64,000 bases of DNA from Pontibacter sp. G13 (GTDB lineage: Bacteria; Bacteroidota; Bacteroidia; J057). Position numbers and translations under genes: made by a program. Location: positions 124,001-188,000 of the forward strand of contig NZ_CP134696.1 in assembly GCF_031851795.1 (NCBI RefSeq), read 5' to 3'. The notes below the pieces were generated by a model. The model worked only from the letters and a program-made list of their open reading frames with translations, had not been told where the DNA came from and searched no databases. Of this stretch, positions 54,610 through 63,474 are shown piece by piece (position 1 is the stretch's first letter; the number at the start of each line of letters is the position of its first letter).

Positions 54610-55797
54610 TTACCTCAACCAATCGGCCTGTACAGGAGCAATCAACCTGGCATTTCGATAGGCGGATTCCAGTGGCAGCACGGTTTGAATTTGCCAGTCC
54701 CCTTGCTCGTACCCCAGAACAAATGCCAAATCTGCCTGCTGGGGATCTTCTAGACAGGCAGGGAGCAGCCATTGAAAACGGCCGTGGTACCATTGAGCTA
54801 CCGCTGAAAATGGATTTCTAGCCATCCACATTCGCGCGATTTCCAGCGCTAGCCGAATTTTTTCCATCCGGGCGCCGCGGTCCATCTTCTGCATCATGAT
54901 CGGGAAACGTTCCTTTCGATCATCTAGGAGATGCTTCCAATCCACTTGCCAATCACGCTCACTTAACCCTCCAATTTTCACTTCATTGCCCAAATACTTG
55001 ACCGCTTGAGGAATCCTGTCCAGCCATTGCAATTCCCGGTTACCAGAAATCACCCATTTCTCAAAAACCCAGTGAGGATTTTTCAAATATGCTGCTCCAT
55101 CAGGTCTTGTTGCGCTATTTGGGATAAACCACCCATAAATAGCATGCCAATCGGGCGTGTACAATCCTGTATGGAAACAGGCGATCCGCACATTGTCGGT
55201 GGATTTACCAAAACGGACTTGGCCTTGAATCTGGGCCTGACGAAAGGTGTGGATCAAATAATTGTGGAGCCGAGATTGTTCCGGGGGAATTTCTGAACCC
55301 AAATTCCAATCTTCGGGAATCGCCCACTCCGCTAGCTGTTGGTAGCTTTTTCCAAGATCCTGAAATTGGGCAAATTGTATCCAAGCGGGTCGTGTATCTC
55401 GGATGACCACTTCCTTGGCCTGAATCCCTTGGGAAGATTCGAAGGGGCTAAACTCCACCTCAAATTGTGGCTCGATATGTTTGTGCCCGACGCCGACAAC
55501 ATCTGAATGATGCAGGAAATACAGTCTCCCGTCTTGGTCGGCACGCACATATCCATACCCTTTGGAAAAACTGGCGATCCTGCCCGAGTATCTTTCTGTC
55601 AGCCGTACCACCTGCTTGGCCTTCGGGCCTTTTTCAGTTTGGACGACCTGAAATTCGACCATCTCATGATGAACGAGAATACGCGCATCTCCTAATACAT
55701 CCCGATAATGGACAAATACTCCTGTGGGGTATCGCTCACTCCTGATTTTGCCGAAACCTCTTTCTACGTTGAAAAAACTGACGACACCAATTTCCAT
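54610..55797 (-). CDS. Double cold-shock-domain protein with C-terminal DUF3825-like domain
   Basis: A 395-aa protein. Residues 1-65 form a cold-shock domain (GVVSFFNVERGFGKIRS, VFVHYRDV), and about 68-130 form a second, more divergent one (GRIASFSKGYGYVRADQDG, LYFLHHSDV). Both keep the aromatic RNP1/RNP2-like positions that bind single-stranded nucleic acid. The rest (about 145-395; SRLHNYLIHTFRQAQIQG, CFHTGLYTPDWHAIYGWFIPN) matches my memory of DUF3825, a domain of unknown function found next to RNA-binding modules. I infer an RNA-binding regulator or RNA-processing protein. It lies 101 nt upstream of the S9A peptidase on the same strand and may share its transcript. Confidence 0.82.
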   Translation of the reverse strand: MEIGVVSFFNVERGFGKIRSERYPTGVFVHYRDVLGDARILVHHEMVEFQVVQTEKGPKAKQVVRLTERYSGRIASFSKGYGYVRADQDGRLYFLHHSDVVGVGHKHIEPQFEVEFSPFESSQGIQAKEVVIRDTRPAWIQFAQFQDLGKSYQQLAEWAIPEDWNLGSEIPPEQSRLHNYLIHTFRQAQIQGQVRFGKSTDNVRIACFHTGLYTPDWHAIYGWFIPNSATRPDGAAYLKNPHWVFEKWVISGNRELQWLDRIPQAVKYLGNEVKIGGLSERDWQVDWKHLLDDRKERFPIMMQKMDRGARMEKIRLALEIARMWMARNPFSAVAQWYHGRFQWLLPACLEDPQQADLAFVLGYEQGDWQIQTVLPLESAYRNARLIAPVQADWLR

Positions 55798-56041
55798 ATC
55801 AATAGATTATCCAACAAGGTAATCCAGTATTGCAAGGGATCGCTGATGAATCAGGCGAACAGAACAAAATACCACCCCAATGGGCCCATTAACTCATTTT
55901 CCTCTAAAAACATGCTTTCCGGTGGTTGTAGTGATCCATCCAAATTAAACAAGGAGACTCACGAAGAGATCCCTAAATTCTTGGTAGACATCTGGAGTTT
56001 CTGGAATCCCTTCACGTTCAATCCATCATCAACACTCCATT

Positions 56042-56995
56042 ATGCTGTTCCTGACCTATCGAACAGGAGTCAATATCAACAGTAAGGAGGTGACGCTGCC
56101 TTATGCCGTACCCAAAGACGATCTAATCATTTGGGTAGATCTGATCAAACCAACCCCTGAGGAGGAGCAATGGGTAAAGAATCGGTATAAGTTTTCGTTG
56201 CCATCGGAAGATTCCATGACCGAAATCGAGAGTTCTAGCCGTTTTCTGGATTTGGAGGATAAGGTGATTGCCAACATCAACTTCATTCACAGGAAAAAGC
56301 AGAAATTGAGATATGAACCTGTTTCGTTTACCCTGAATGACGCTGTTCTGGTATCCATTCGCAGCGATGAAAAACTCCATGCTTTCCGCGATGCCTATGC
56401 CAAGTTCAGAAATCGTCTGAAAACTCCAGAAAATGGCCTGATGGTACTGGAAACCCTGATCGAAAGTGCTATCGATCTGGAAGCGGACCTATTGGAACTG
56501 CAGGCATTGGACATATCGACCATCTCCAATCGAATCACCGTTCAGCGCAAACTCCGAGAAGAAATCATCCTCCAGATCAATCACTTGCAAGAGGGAACCA
56601 TGCTCCTCAGGCAGAATATCATCGACGAGCAAAGGATGATTTCATCCTTCCTCAAAAACCGTCTAGTTCAGAACCAGACCTATGACACGTGGAAGATCAT
56701 GCTGAAGGACACAACTTCCCTCCTCAGCCATACCGCTTTCCAGTTTGATCGACTTGAATACCTCCAGAATACCCTCTTGGGATTGATAGATGTCGAACAA
56801 AACCGCATCATCAAGTTGTTTACGGTAGCAACGGTTGTCTTTATGCCTCCGACCCTGATTGCCAGCATTTACGGAATGAATTTCGACGTGATGCCGGAGC
56901 TTCATTGGGTATCGGGGTATCCACTTGCTTTGGGCATGATGCTGGTGTCGTCATTGGCGACCCTGTACTACTTCAAGCGGAACAAGTGGCTGTAA
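56042..56995 (+). CDS. corA: CorA family magnesium/cobalt transporter
   Basis: A 317-aa divalent cation channel: a cytoplasmic N-terminal alpha/beta domain, a long coiled-coil stalk helix (about 180-255), TM1 (LFTVATVVFMPPTLIASIYGMNFD, with the selectivity GMN motif) and TM2 (LALGMMLVSSLATLYYFKR), ending in a basic tail. Length and topology are normal for CorA, which forms pentamers. It is followed after 16 nt by a bestrophin-like gene, so the two ion-transport genes probably form an operon. Confidence 0.93.
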   Translation: MLFLTYRTGVNINSKEVTLPYAVPKDDLIIWVDLIKPTPEEEQWVKNRYKFSLPSEDSMTEIESSSRFLDLEDKVIANINFIHRKKQKLRYEPVSFTLNDAVLVSIRSDEKLHAFRDAYAKFRNRLKTPENGLMVLETLIESAIDLEADLLELQALDISTISNRITVQRKLREEIILQINHLQEGTMLLRQNIIDEQRMISSFLKNRLVQNQTYDTWKIMLKDTTSLLSHTAFQFDRLEYLQNTLLGLIDVEQNRIIKLFTVATVVFMPPTLIASIYGMNFDVMPELHWVSGYPLALGMMLVSSLATLYYFKRNKWL

Positions 56996-57011
56996 TTGAA
57001 AAACGAGAATC

Positions 57012-57929
57012 ATGATTGTATCAGGAGAGCTCTCCTATCGAGAAACATGGCGGTTTCTAAGATTTCCTTTGCTCTACAGCTTTTTCCTCTCCAATTTGGT
57101 CTGGACCCTGAATAACTATGTCGCCAATGTGGACTTCCAACTTCCTGGCGACGTACTGGCTGCCCTAGGCGCAGTTATTGCCATTTTTTTAGCATTCAGG
57201 AACAATTCTTCATACGACCGTTGGTGGGAAGCAAGGAAAATCTGGGGAGCATTGGTGAATGATAGTCGGTCATTCGGGATGGCGATCACCTCCCTGGTCA
57301 AAGACGAGCATTTGAGACCCGATGCAGGACCTGCCAAGCAAGTTCACAGGGAATTTTTGAGGCGACATGTGGCGTTCATCAATGCATTGAGGATGCATCT
57401 CCGAGGCGAGTCCGATTGGGAAAGTATTGCTCCATACGTCTCAGAATCCGAAATGGAATGGTACCGGGAAGCCGTCAACAAGCCTTCGCAGATCAACCAA
57501 TTTCAAGGTCTGAGGCTGAACGAGGTGCTTGACTCCGAATTTCCGGAAGAGATCCGACACGCCACCATTTTTCAGATCTTGCAGCGGTTCTACGACGCCC
57601 AAGGCAAATGTGAGCGAATCAAGAACACCACATTCCCGCGGCCCTATGTCTATCTGACGGATGTGTGCGTGTGGATTTATGTGACAGTTCTTCCTTTTAG
57701 CCTGATTGACGAATTGGGGTTACTCGACATCTTGGTATCGACGTTTGTGGGGGTATTGCTCTTAGCATTTGCCCGTACAGCATCGGACTATGAAAACCCA
57801 TTTGAAGGGACCATACATGATATCAGCATGACTGCGCTTTGTGTCACCATTGAACGAGATTTAATCCAAATGCTCCGGGAAACCGACCTCCCGAAAAAGG
57901 TGGAAGCCAAAGACGGAATAATTATGTAG
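57012..57929 (+). CDS. Bestrophin-family ion channel (YneE/UPF0187)
   Basis: A 305-aa membrane protein of the bestrophin superfamily, pentameric anion or cation channels. Visible features: a TM segment with FPLLYSFFLSNLVW, LGAVIAIFLAFRNNSSYDRWWEARKIWGALVND (the strongest family signature, about residues 50-85), and a later TM pair including VCVWIYVTVLPFSLIDELGLLDILVST and a C-terminal cytoplasmic ENPFEGTIHDISM segment. Bacterial homologues conduct Na+ in some cases; selectivity cannot be read here. Start ATG 57012, 16 nt after corA. Confidence 0.93.
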   Translation: MIVSGELSYRETWRFLRFPLLYSFFLSNLVWTLNNYVANVDFQLPGDVLAALGAVIAIFLAFRNNSSYDRWWEARKIWGALVNDSRSFGMAITSLVKDEHLRPDAGPAKQVHREFLRRHVAFINALRMHLRGESDWESIAPYVSESEMEWYREAVNKPSQINQFQGLRLNEVLDSEFPEEIRHATIFQILQRFYDAQGKCERIKNTTFPRPYVYLTDVCVWIYVTVLPFSLIDELGLLDILVSTFVGVLLLAFARTASDYENPFEGTIHDISMTALCVTIERDLIQMLRETDLPKKVEAKDGIIM

Positions 57930-57968
57930 CTATATATTTTTTGCCCTAAATTTTTGACCAACAGCCCC

Positions 57969-57976
57969 TATATTTG
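57969..57976 (+). promoter_or_regulatory. Bacteroidota-type -7 promoter box before the CHAT gene
   Basis: TATATTTG fits the Bacteroidota consensus TAnnTTTG exactly and lies 49 nt before the chosen ATG at 58025. The -33 TTTG element is not at canonical distance (a TTTG at 57953 is too close, one at 57940 rather far). The box overlaps the alternative TTG start at 57974, which argues against that start. Confidence 0.45.
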
Positions 57977-58024
57977 GAGCTGCCGAATCAACCATTTACC
58001 AAGCTGATGGTCGATAGTTACCAC

Positions 58025-61000
58025 ATGAAGCTGATTCGAAAGGTCATGAACGTCCAGAAACTGATTTTATCTCTCAACCGCAGATTCAAGCAGGTTTGGC
58101 CCATTTACCTGTGCTCGCTATCCGCTCTTTTTCCCCTCCTCGCTCATGCTCAATCCCCTGAATCCTTGTTTTTGGAATCAGTGCCAAAGCGGTTTGAGTA
58201 CATTCAATCCCTTGCGGCGACTAACGACTCCGCCCAAATACTCTTGATGGAAGGATATCATCAGAGCTTAGAATTGGGGCTTGATTCTATGGCATACAAG
58301 TTCGTCCAACAACTCATAGATAAATACTACTTCTCCGAACAGTATGACCGGGTCCTCTCCATCGTGTCGCTAATAGACACGAGCCAATATAGAGACGATC
58401 CTTCCCTTGCCTTGGAAACCTCCGCTATCCTCAATTTTTGGGGGGCGACCAAACGAGACCAAGGTGAGCAACTTGAGGCAAAAGAACTATTTGTCCAAGC
58501 TGTAAGGGTGTTGAAATACCGCCAAACGTACGGGAACTATCCGCTGCTAGAAAGTGAAATTGCCAATAACCTCTCCATGGCAGGCCATGCTTCTTATCGA
58601 TCGGAGGGGAAGGAAGCTTCCAAGCCATGGTTTTCTCAATATCTAACCGCAGCCAGACAGGCGGATTCCACTTCATGGCAATGCGCCAATGCATGGTCTG
58701 ATTATGCCTCTGTTTTGGAAGCCTTGGGCATGATTGACAGTGCCGTCATCTGTTATGAACGGGCTGACCAAGTATATCGCCTTCACCTACCCAATAGCGC
58801 CAACGATCTTGGGTACGTCCACAACAATCTTCATTTCCATTATCGCTCGTTAGGCAATTTCGACAAGCAGCTCAACGCGATGTTGCAAAGCATCCATTTT
58901 TTCGAAATGGGGGCAGAAAAGCCTCACAAGAACATGATTACCGCCTACATGAATCTGGGGCGGTGTTATGGCCAACTAGGCGATTACGAACTCGCGCTCC
59001 GGCATTTGCAGCACAGCGTGGATTTGAGCAGGGAGCTGAATGGTCCAAATTCCGTACAGACTGGGATCAGCCTCATATTCCTGGGACGGATTTTCCTTGC
59101 GATTGAGGAGGAGGAAAAGTCCCTTAAAGCGAGGGAAAGAGCATTGGAGATTATTCAGCAATCGGTGGCGAAAGATGCCTATCTCTATCAGGTAGCTATC
59201 GGGGAATTGGGGATTTTTCACAAGGCGAGCGGCAATTATTCCTTGGCCAAGACCTACATCAAAGGTCAGTTTGAATCCTACCTCAGATCTGGATATTATC
59301 AGGAAATCGGCAAAAACAGAATCAATTACGCCGGAATTTGCCGAGCAATGGGCCAGACCGACAGTGCCCTGCATTTCATGAGTGTGGCGCAGGAATACGA
59401 AAGCCAGTTTCCAAGAACCACCCGAGCGTATTTCCATGCTGCACTGGGCCATGCCTTTGCGATTAACCAGATTCCAGATTCAGCCATCCAGCAGTTTCAA
59501 CAGGCCTTGAGACTACAATTCTCCGCACCTGAAATTGCCTTGGACGATCCGCTATCAAATCCTGCTCCAGAACGGATAGTCAGCCGAATTGAAAACATCA
59601 ACATCCTGCGTCACAAGGCAAATGGCCTCATGACCCTTGCCGAAAAATCGGAACATCCTGAGCGATATATTCAAGCTGCGGAACTGACATACAGCCAGAT
59701 ACGAGCGATGATCTTGGATCTTCAACATCACGCTCGAAGTACCAGTCAAACCCTCACCAAAGAATCCCTTTGGTCATATGAGGGAGCTTTGCAATTGCTT
59801 TGGATCAAGCATCGTCTATCCAATCAATCCGCCCAAAAGGACAGCATCAAGCAGGCAGCCTTTGAGTTGATGGAAGAGCTTAAATCCGCTTCCCTTCGGA
59901 AAGGACTTCAATACGGACAACAGCTTCAATTTGCAGGAATTCCGCAGGAAGTGCTCAATCAGGATATTTCCTTGAGTTCTCGGGTTCAATATCTTGAAAA
60001 TGAGATCCATCAAGCTATTTTGGATGCTGACGGTTCGGAAAATCAAGACATCCGAGATCGGAGAAATGAATTATTCAAGGCTCAAGTAGCCTATGAAGAT
60101 TTTCAGGATCAAATCAGAAAGGATCACCCCTCCTTTTTCAAGCTAAGATTTGAAGAATCAGGCATTTCCATTCCTAAGGTACAACAAGAGGTCCTGAAGG
60201 ATGGCCAATTGATGGTAGAATATTTCATGGGAGACAGCGTGCTAGGGGTAGTGGCAATTAGCCCTTCCCAAAGTACGTTTCGCCTTCAAGTGCTCTCTGT
60301 GCCATTCAAGGATTCGGTTACGCGCTATCTGGATCTCCTGAGCAGGCCTTCAGCCAGCGCTCCGGAACGACAGGAAATTCGGGCATTGGGGAATCGATTG
60401 GCTGAAATATTGATCGCGCCCGAAGCCCAAGCCTTTCCCGACTTCACCGAACTCATCGTGGTACCTGCGGGCTGGATTGGCTTGATTCCTTTCCAATCAC
60501 TTCCGAGTACCCGCGGAAAAACCTGGATGTTGGAAGATTTCCCCATTCAGTATGCCAATTCCGTAGACCTTATTTCCCTAGAAAAAGCATTCGCATTCTC
60601 GGGAAAGCAACTTGCTGGTTTTGCCCCGAAATATGGACAAGAATTGGAGGTGTATGCTGAAACTCGTGGAACGTTTTCTGCTAGAGGCCCCTTTTTGCCT
60701 TTGCAGCACACCCAAGCGGAGGTAGCAGAAGCCGTATCCATCTGGGGGGGAGAAGGATGGTATGGAGCACAAGCCACTGAATCCAACTTCAAGGAGGTCG
60801 CAAAATCACATCGGATCCTCCATGTGGCTGCCCACACCTGGCTCCATCCCGCCAATCCCCTCTACAGTTGCATCGTGCTTGATCCTGTGCTAGAGTCACA
60901 AAAGGAAGATGCAGAAATGGAGGATGGCTATCTCCATGCCTATGAGATTTACGATCTGGACATTGCAGCGGATCTGGTGATCCTCAGTGCCTGCAATACA

Positions 61001-61366
61001 GGGGTGGGAAAAATCAAGACTGGTGAGGGTATCCAGAGCATCGCACACGCCTTTTCTTATGCCGGATGTCATGCCTTGGTCGCTTCTCTCTGGCAGGTAC
61101 AGGACGAGTCAAGCCGTTTTATCATGACCCAATTTCACCAAGCGCTCGCATCTGGAACGCCCAAATCCACAGCCCTCCGAAATGCCCAGCTGGAATATCT
61201 CTCCCAATTTCCGGATGCACACCCGGCGCTTTGGTCCTCCTTTATCTTCATGGGAGATGCTCGGCCCCTTTCTCAGCCATTCGCAGGATGGGCATGGCCG
61301 CTTGGCGGCTTCGCGGTTTGCCTGATGGTTTTCCTTTCCTTCTGGGGACTTCGACGGAAAAAGTAA
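58025..61366 (+). CDS. TPR-CHAT caspase-like protein with C-terminal membrane anchor
   Basis: An 1113-aa protein. The signal peptide region ends about residue 45 (LCSLSALFPLLAHAQ), then an array of TPR-like helical repeats (about 60-640, e.g. NLGRCYGQLGDYELALRHLQHSVDLS in parts), a helical linker, a CHAT domain (about 730-1075) and a terminal TM helix followed by RRKK. Catalytic dyad: His937 in HVAAHTW and Cys990 in LSACNTG; further CHAT marks are VVPAGWIGLIPFQSLPS and GEGIQSIAHAFSYAGC. CHAT proteins are caspase-like proteases; TPR-CHAT pairs act in gasdermin and CRISPR-linked systems elsewhere, but this exported version has no such partner here. The topology predicted puts TPR and CHAT in the periplasm. 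Confidence 0.93.
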   Translation: MKLIRKVMNVQKLILSLNRRFKQVWPIYLCSLSALFPLLAHAQSPESLFLESVPKRFEYIQSLAATNDSAQILLMEGYHQSLELGLDSMAYKFVQQLIDKYYFSEQYDRVLSIVSLIDTSQYRDDPSLALETSAILNFWGATKRDQGEQLEAKELFVQAVRVLKYRQTYGNYPLLESEIANNLSMAGHASYRSEGKEASKPWFSQYLTAARQADSTSWQCANAWSDYASVLEALGMIDSAVICYERADQVYRLHLPNSANDLGYVHNNLHFHYRSLGNFDKQLNAMLQSIHFFEMGAEKPHKNMITAYMNLGRCYGQLGDYELALRHLQHSVDLSRELNGPNSVQTGISLIFLGRIFLAIEEEEKSLKARERALEIIQQSVAKDAYLYQVAIGELGIFHKASGNYSLAKTYIKGQFESYLRSGYYQEIGKNRINYAGICRAMGQTDSALHFMSVAQEYESQFPRTTRAYFHAALGHAFAINQIPDSAIQQFQQALRLQFSAPEIALDDPLSNPAPERIVSRIENINILRHKANGLMTLAEKSEHPERYIQAAELTYSQIRAMILDLQHHARSTSQTLTKESLWSYEGALQLLWIKHRLSNQSAQKDSIKQAAFELMEELKSASLRKGLQYGQQLQFAGIPQEVLNQDISLSSRVQYLENEIHQAILDADGSENQDIRDRRNELFKAQVAYEDFQDQIRKDHPSFFKLRFEESGISIPKVQQEVLKDGQLMVEYFMGDSVLGVVAISPSQSTFRLQVLSVPFKDSVTRYLDLLSRPSASAPERQEIRALGNRLAEILIAPEAQAFPDFTELIVVPAGWIGLIPFQSLPSTRGKTWMLEDFPIQYANSVDLISLEKAFAFSGKQLAGFAPKYGQELEVYAETRGTFSARGPFLPLQHTQAEVAEAVSIWGGEGWYGAQATESNFKEVAKSHRILHVAAHTWLHPANPLYSCIVLDPVLESQKEDAEMEDGYLHAYEIYDLDIAADLVILSACNTGVGKIKTGEGIQSIAHAFSYAGCHALVASLWQVQDESSRFIMTQFHQALASGTPKSTALRNAQLEYLSQFPDAHPALWSSFIFMGDARPLSQPFAGWAWPLGGFAVCLMVFLSFWGLRRKK

Positions 61367-61395
61367 AAGGGAGCCCGAAACTCGAGCTCCCCCAT
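61360..61395 (-). terminator. Terminator of the M43 protease gene
   Basis: Minus-strand hairpin GGGAGC/GCTCCC (arms 61386-61391 and 61369-61374) followed by CTTTTACTTTTT. It lies 20-40 nt after the stop at 61414 and just behind the convergent CHAT gene. Confidence 0.75.
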
Positions 61396-61413
61396 TGTGA
61401 AAAATGATGGTTC

Positions 61414-63474
61414 TTAGTCGATGACTATGAACTTCTCGTGCTTGGCTTTGTAGCCGTCATCAATCGTCATCATGTATGTTCCTACAGAGAGGTCATCTAC
61501 TTGGAAGAATACTTGATTCAATCCTTCAGTAGCATTGAGTTCCTCCACTTTCAGAGTACGTCCTAGCATGTCGCGAACGTACACGGTCACAGCTCTGGAT
61601 TCTTGTTGGTAGAAGGAAGTGTAAAGTTCCCCGCGAGTCGGGTTCGGATGGATCTTCACGCCAAGGTCTGGATCGATTTGGCGGGTCTCGGTGGCAATTA
61701 CCCGTGCACCGCCACAGCTTCCTTCATAGATTTTCACATTGCGGAAGTATGCATTGCCATTGGATGGCGAAGCATCGTGGTCCGCAATGAATGCAAGACG
61801 GTCGAAAGAACCTGTATAGAATGAACCTACCGGAATGGTGTAGGTCGTCCAGCCGCTTCCGCTGTAGTTATCGTAATTTCCAATCCCCCAATTTTGCGTA
61901 CCGTAAACCCGGAAGGAGTAGTTGGAAGAAATGCTGTTGTTGTTGTCGAATGCGACCCCGTGAATCTCTCCCTGTGAAGTACTCTGGAAGTCAAATTCGA
62001 TGACGGTATTGGCCGTAACCGTATACGGATAGGAGATGTACTTCCAGGTGTTGTCTTCGAGGAAAAGGGTCGCTCCACCATCTTGGATAGAGAAGGAATT
62101 TCCTACATCCTGCCCACCATAGGCTGTGATCGTATACGCATTGAAGTCGAGCGTTGGGCAAGTGCCTCCACCGCCACCGCCACCTGATCCCAGGCAGAAT
62201 TGGGTAGCATCAGATGAGCCAAACGCACCTCCTGAAGCAATCGTGCCACTGGCGTCAGTCAAGCTGTAAGAACCATTGCCATATCCACAGCAGATTCCGT
62301 CTCCATAAGAGTCAAAGATGGTGAATGTGTAGCATCCGTCTTCCAGACAAAGATCTTCGGTAACGGTGGAGCCATCAGGGAAAGAACCATAAGTTCCCCC
62401 TGAAGCGACAGTGGTGTTGTTGTCATCTACCACGGTCCAGCTGGTTTCTTCAGGATAATTGTCCAACGTGATGGTCAGGGTGAGTTCATTGCTTTCGCAA
62501 GTTCCTCCACCTCCGCCGCCACCGCCAGGGGTGCCGCAGCCATTGGAGTTCAGCAAGCTTGCGCGAGATCCGCCCGCACCGAACAATGCCTGCATCCGAG
62601 ACTTCTGTCCAGTCGTGAACAAGTTCATACAAGCGTCGTCGGAGTAGTCCATGTAGTTCTGTACCATGTCGGTAGATCCGCAGGACACGTGTCCTGTCGC
62701 ACACCCATAGTTCGCACCGTCAGAGGTTGGGGTATCTCCGACGAAGTCGTCTACTCCACAACCGCCATCGCCCCAGATATGGCGAAGGTTCAACCAGTGT
62801 CCAACCTCATGGGTGGCAGTCCGACCCAAGTCAAATGGAGCCGTAGCGGTACCGGTAGTTCCGGTATAACGGTAATCACATACGATGCCATCTGTGGCAG
62901 CCGATCCGCCAGGGAATTGGGCGTATCCGAGGATTCCGCCACCGATGTTACACACCCAGAAGTTCATGTAGTCGGAAGCAGGCCAAGCGTCCTTTCCACC
63001 CTGAGAGGAGAACTTGACACGATCATTGGTACCGAATCCATTGACCGAAGTGGAAGTCCGCGTAATCCCGGTGGTAGCATTGCCGTCTGGATCGACAGTT
63101 GCCAAGCAGAACTCGATCTCGGTGTCGGCAGCCTGACTCCATGTGTTGTCCGCATCACTGTTGAGACGACGGAAATCCTCGTTGAGCACATCCAGCTGAG
63201 ACTGAATTTGAGCAGCAGAAATGTTCTCTGTAGAGGTGCGATAAACGATGTGAAATACCACTGGGATCGTGACCACCGCTCTTTCCGAGTTGCCGCTTTC
63301 TCGGATGTAGCGCATGGTATGCTCCTCAATTTGCTGCATTCGGGTATGGATACTGGGATCTTGTTGCTCTAGATGATGGAGGTGATCCATCGTGCCGCAA
63401 TTGCGACTCTGAGCATTGCCCATGAAGGGCAGGCCTGCTAATAGCAGGCACAGAAGAAGTCTAAAACAAATCAT
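61414..63474 (-). CDS. Secreted M43-family zinc metalloprotease with T9SS sorting domain
   Basis: A 686-aa secreted protease of the pappalysin (cytophagalysin) family. Signal peptide (MICFRLLLCLLLAGLPFMGNAQ), prodomain, then the catalytic domain with HEVGHWLNLRH (His222, Glu223, His226, His232; the gap residue before the third His is Asn229) and the Met-turn MDYSDDACM. A Gly-rich linker (about 315-325) leads to a Cys-containing beta domain (LTLTITLDNYPEETSW ... IFDSYGDGICCGYG), a second Gly linker, a carbohydrate-binding-like beta sandwich, and a T9SS type A sorting domain (IHPNPTRGELYTSF ... GTYMMTIDDG). Single gene; likely released or surface-attached and cuts extracellular proteins. Promoter expected right of 63474. 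Confidence 0.95.
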   Translation of the reverse strand: MICFRLLLCLLLAGLPFMGNAQSRNCGTMDHLHHLEQQDPSIHTRMQQIEEHTMRYIRESGNSERAVVTIPVVFHIVYRTSTENISAAQIQSQLDVLNEDFRRLNSDADNTWSQAADTEIEFCLATVDPDGNATTGITRTSTSVNGFGTNDRVKFSSQGGKDAWPASDYMNFWVCNIGGGILGYAQFPGGSAATDGIVCDYRYTGTTGTATAPFDLGRTATHEVGHWLNLRHIWGDGGCGVDDFVGDTPTSDGANYGCATGHVSCGSTDMVQNYMDYSDDACMNLFTTGQKSRMQALFGAGGSRASLLNSNGCGTPGGGGGGGGTCESNELTLTITLDNYPEETSWTVVDDNNTTVASGGTYGSFPDGSTVTEDLCLEDGCYTFTIFDSYGDGICCGYGNGSYSLTDASGTIASGGAFGSSDATQFCLGSGGGGGGGTCPTLDFNAYTITAYGGQDVGNSFSIQDGGATLFLEDNTWKYISYPYTVTANTVIEFDFQSTSQGEIHGVAFDNNNSISSNYSFRVYGTQNWGIGNYDNYSGSGWTTYTIPVGSFYTGSFDRLAFIADHDASPSNGNAYFRNVKIYEGSCGGARVIATETRQIDPDLGVKIHPNPTRGELYTSFYQQESRAVTVYVRDMLGRTLKVEELNATEGLNQVFFQVDDLSVGTYMMTIDDGYKAKHEKFIVID

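Noticed and set aside
54509-54793. 95-codon N-terminal extension of the prolyl oligopeptidase frame
   Set aside because: It overlaps the end of the DUF3825 gene and precedes a perfect lipoprotein signal starting at 54508.
62150-62530. GGC/CCT-rich tracts that look like microsatellites
   Set aside because: They encode in-frame poly-Gly linkers of the M43 protease, so they are explained by protein architecture.
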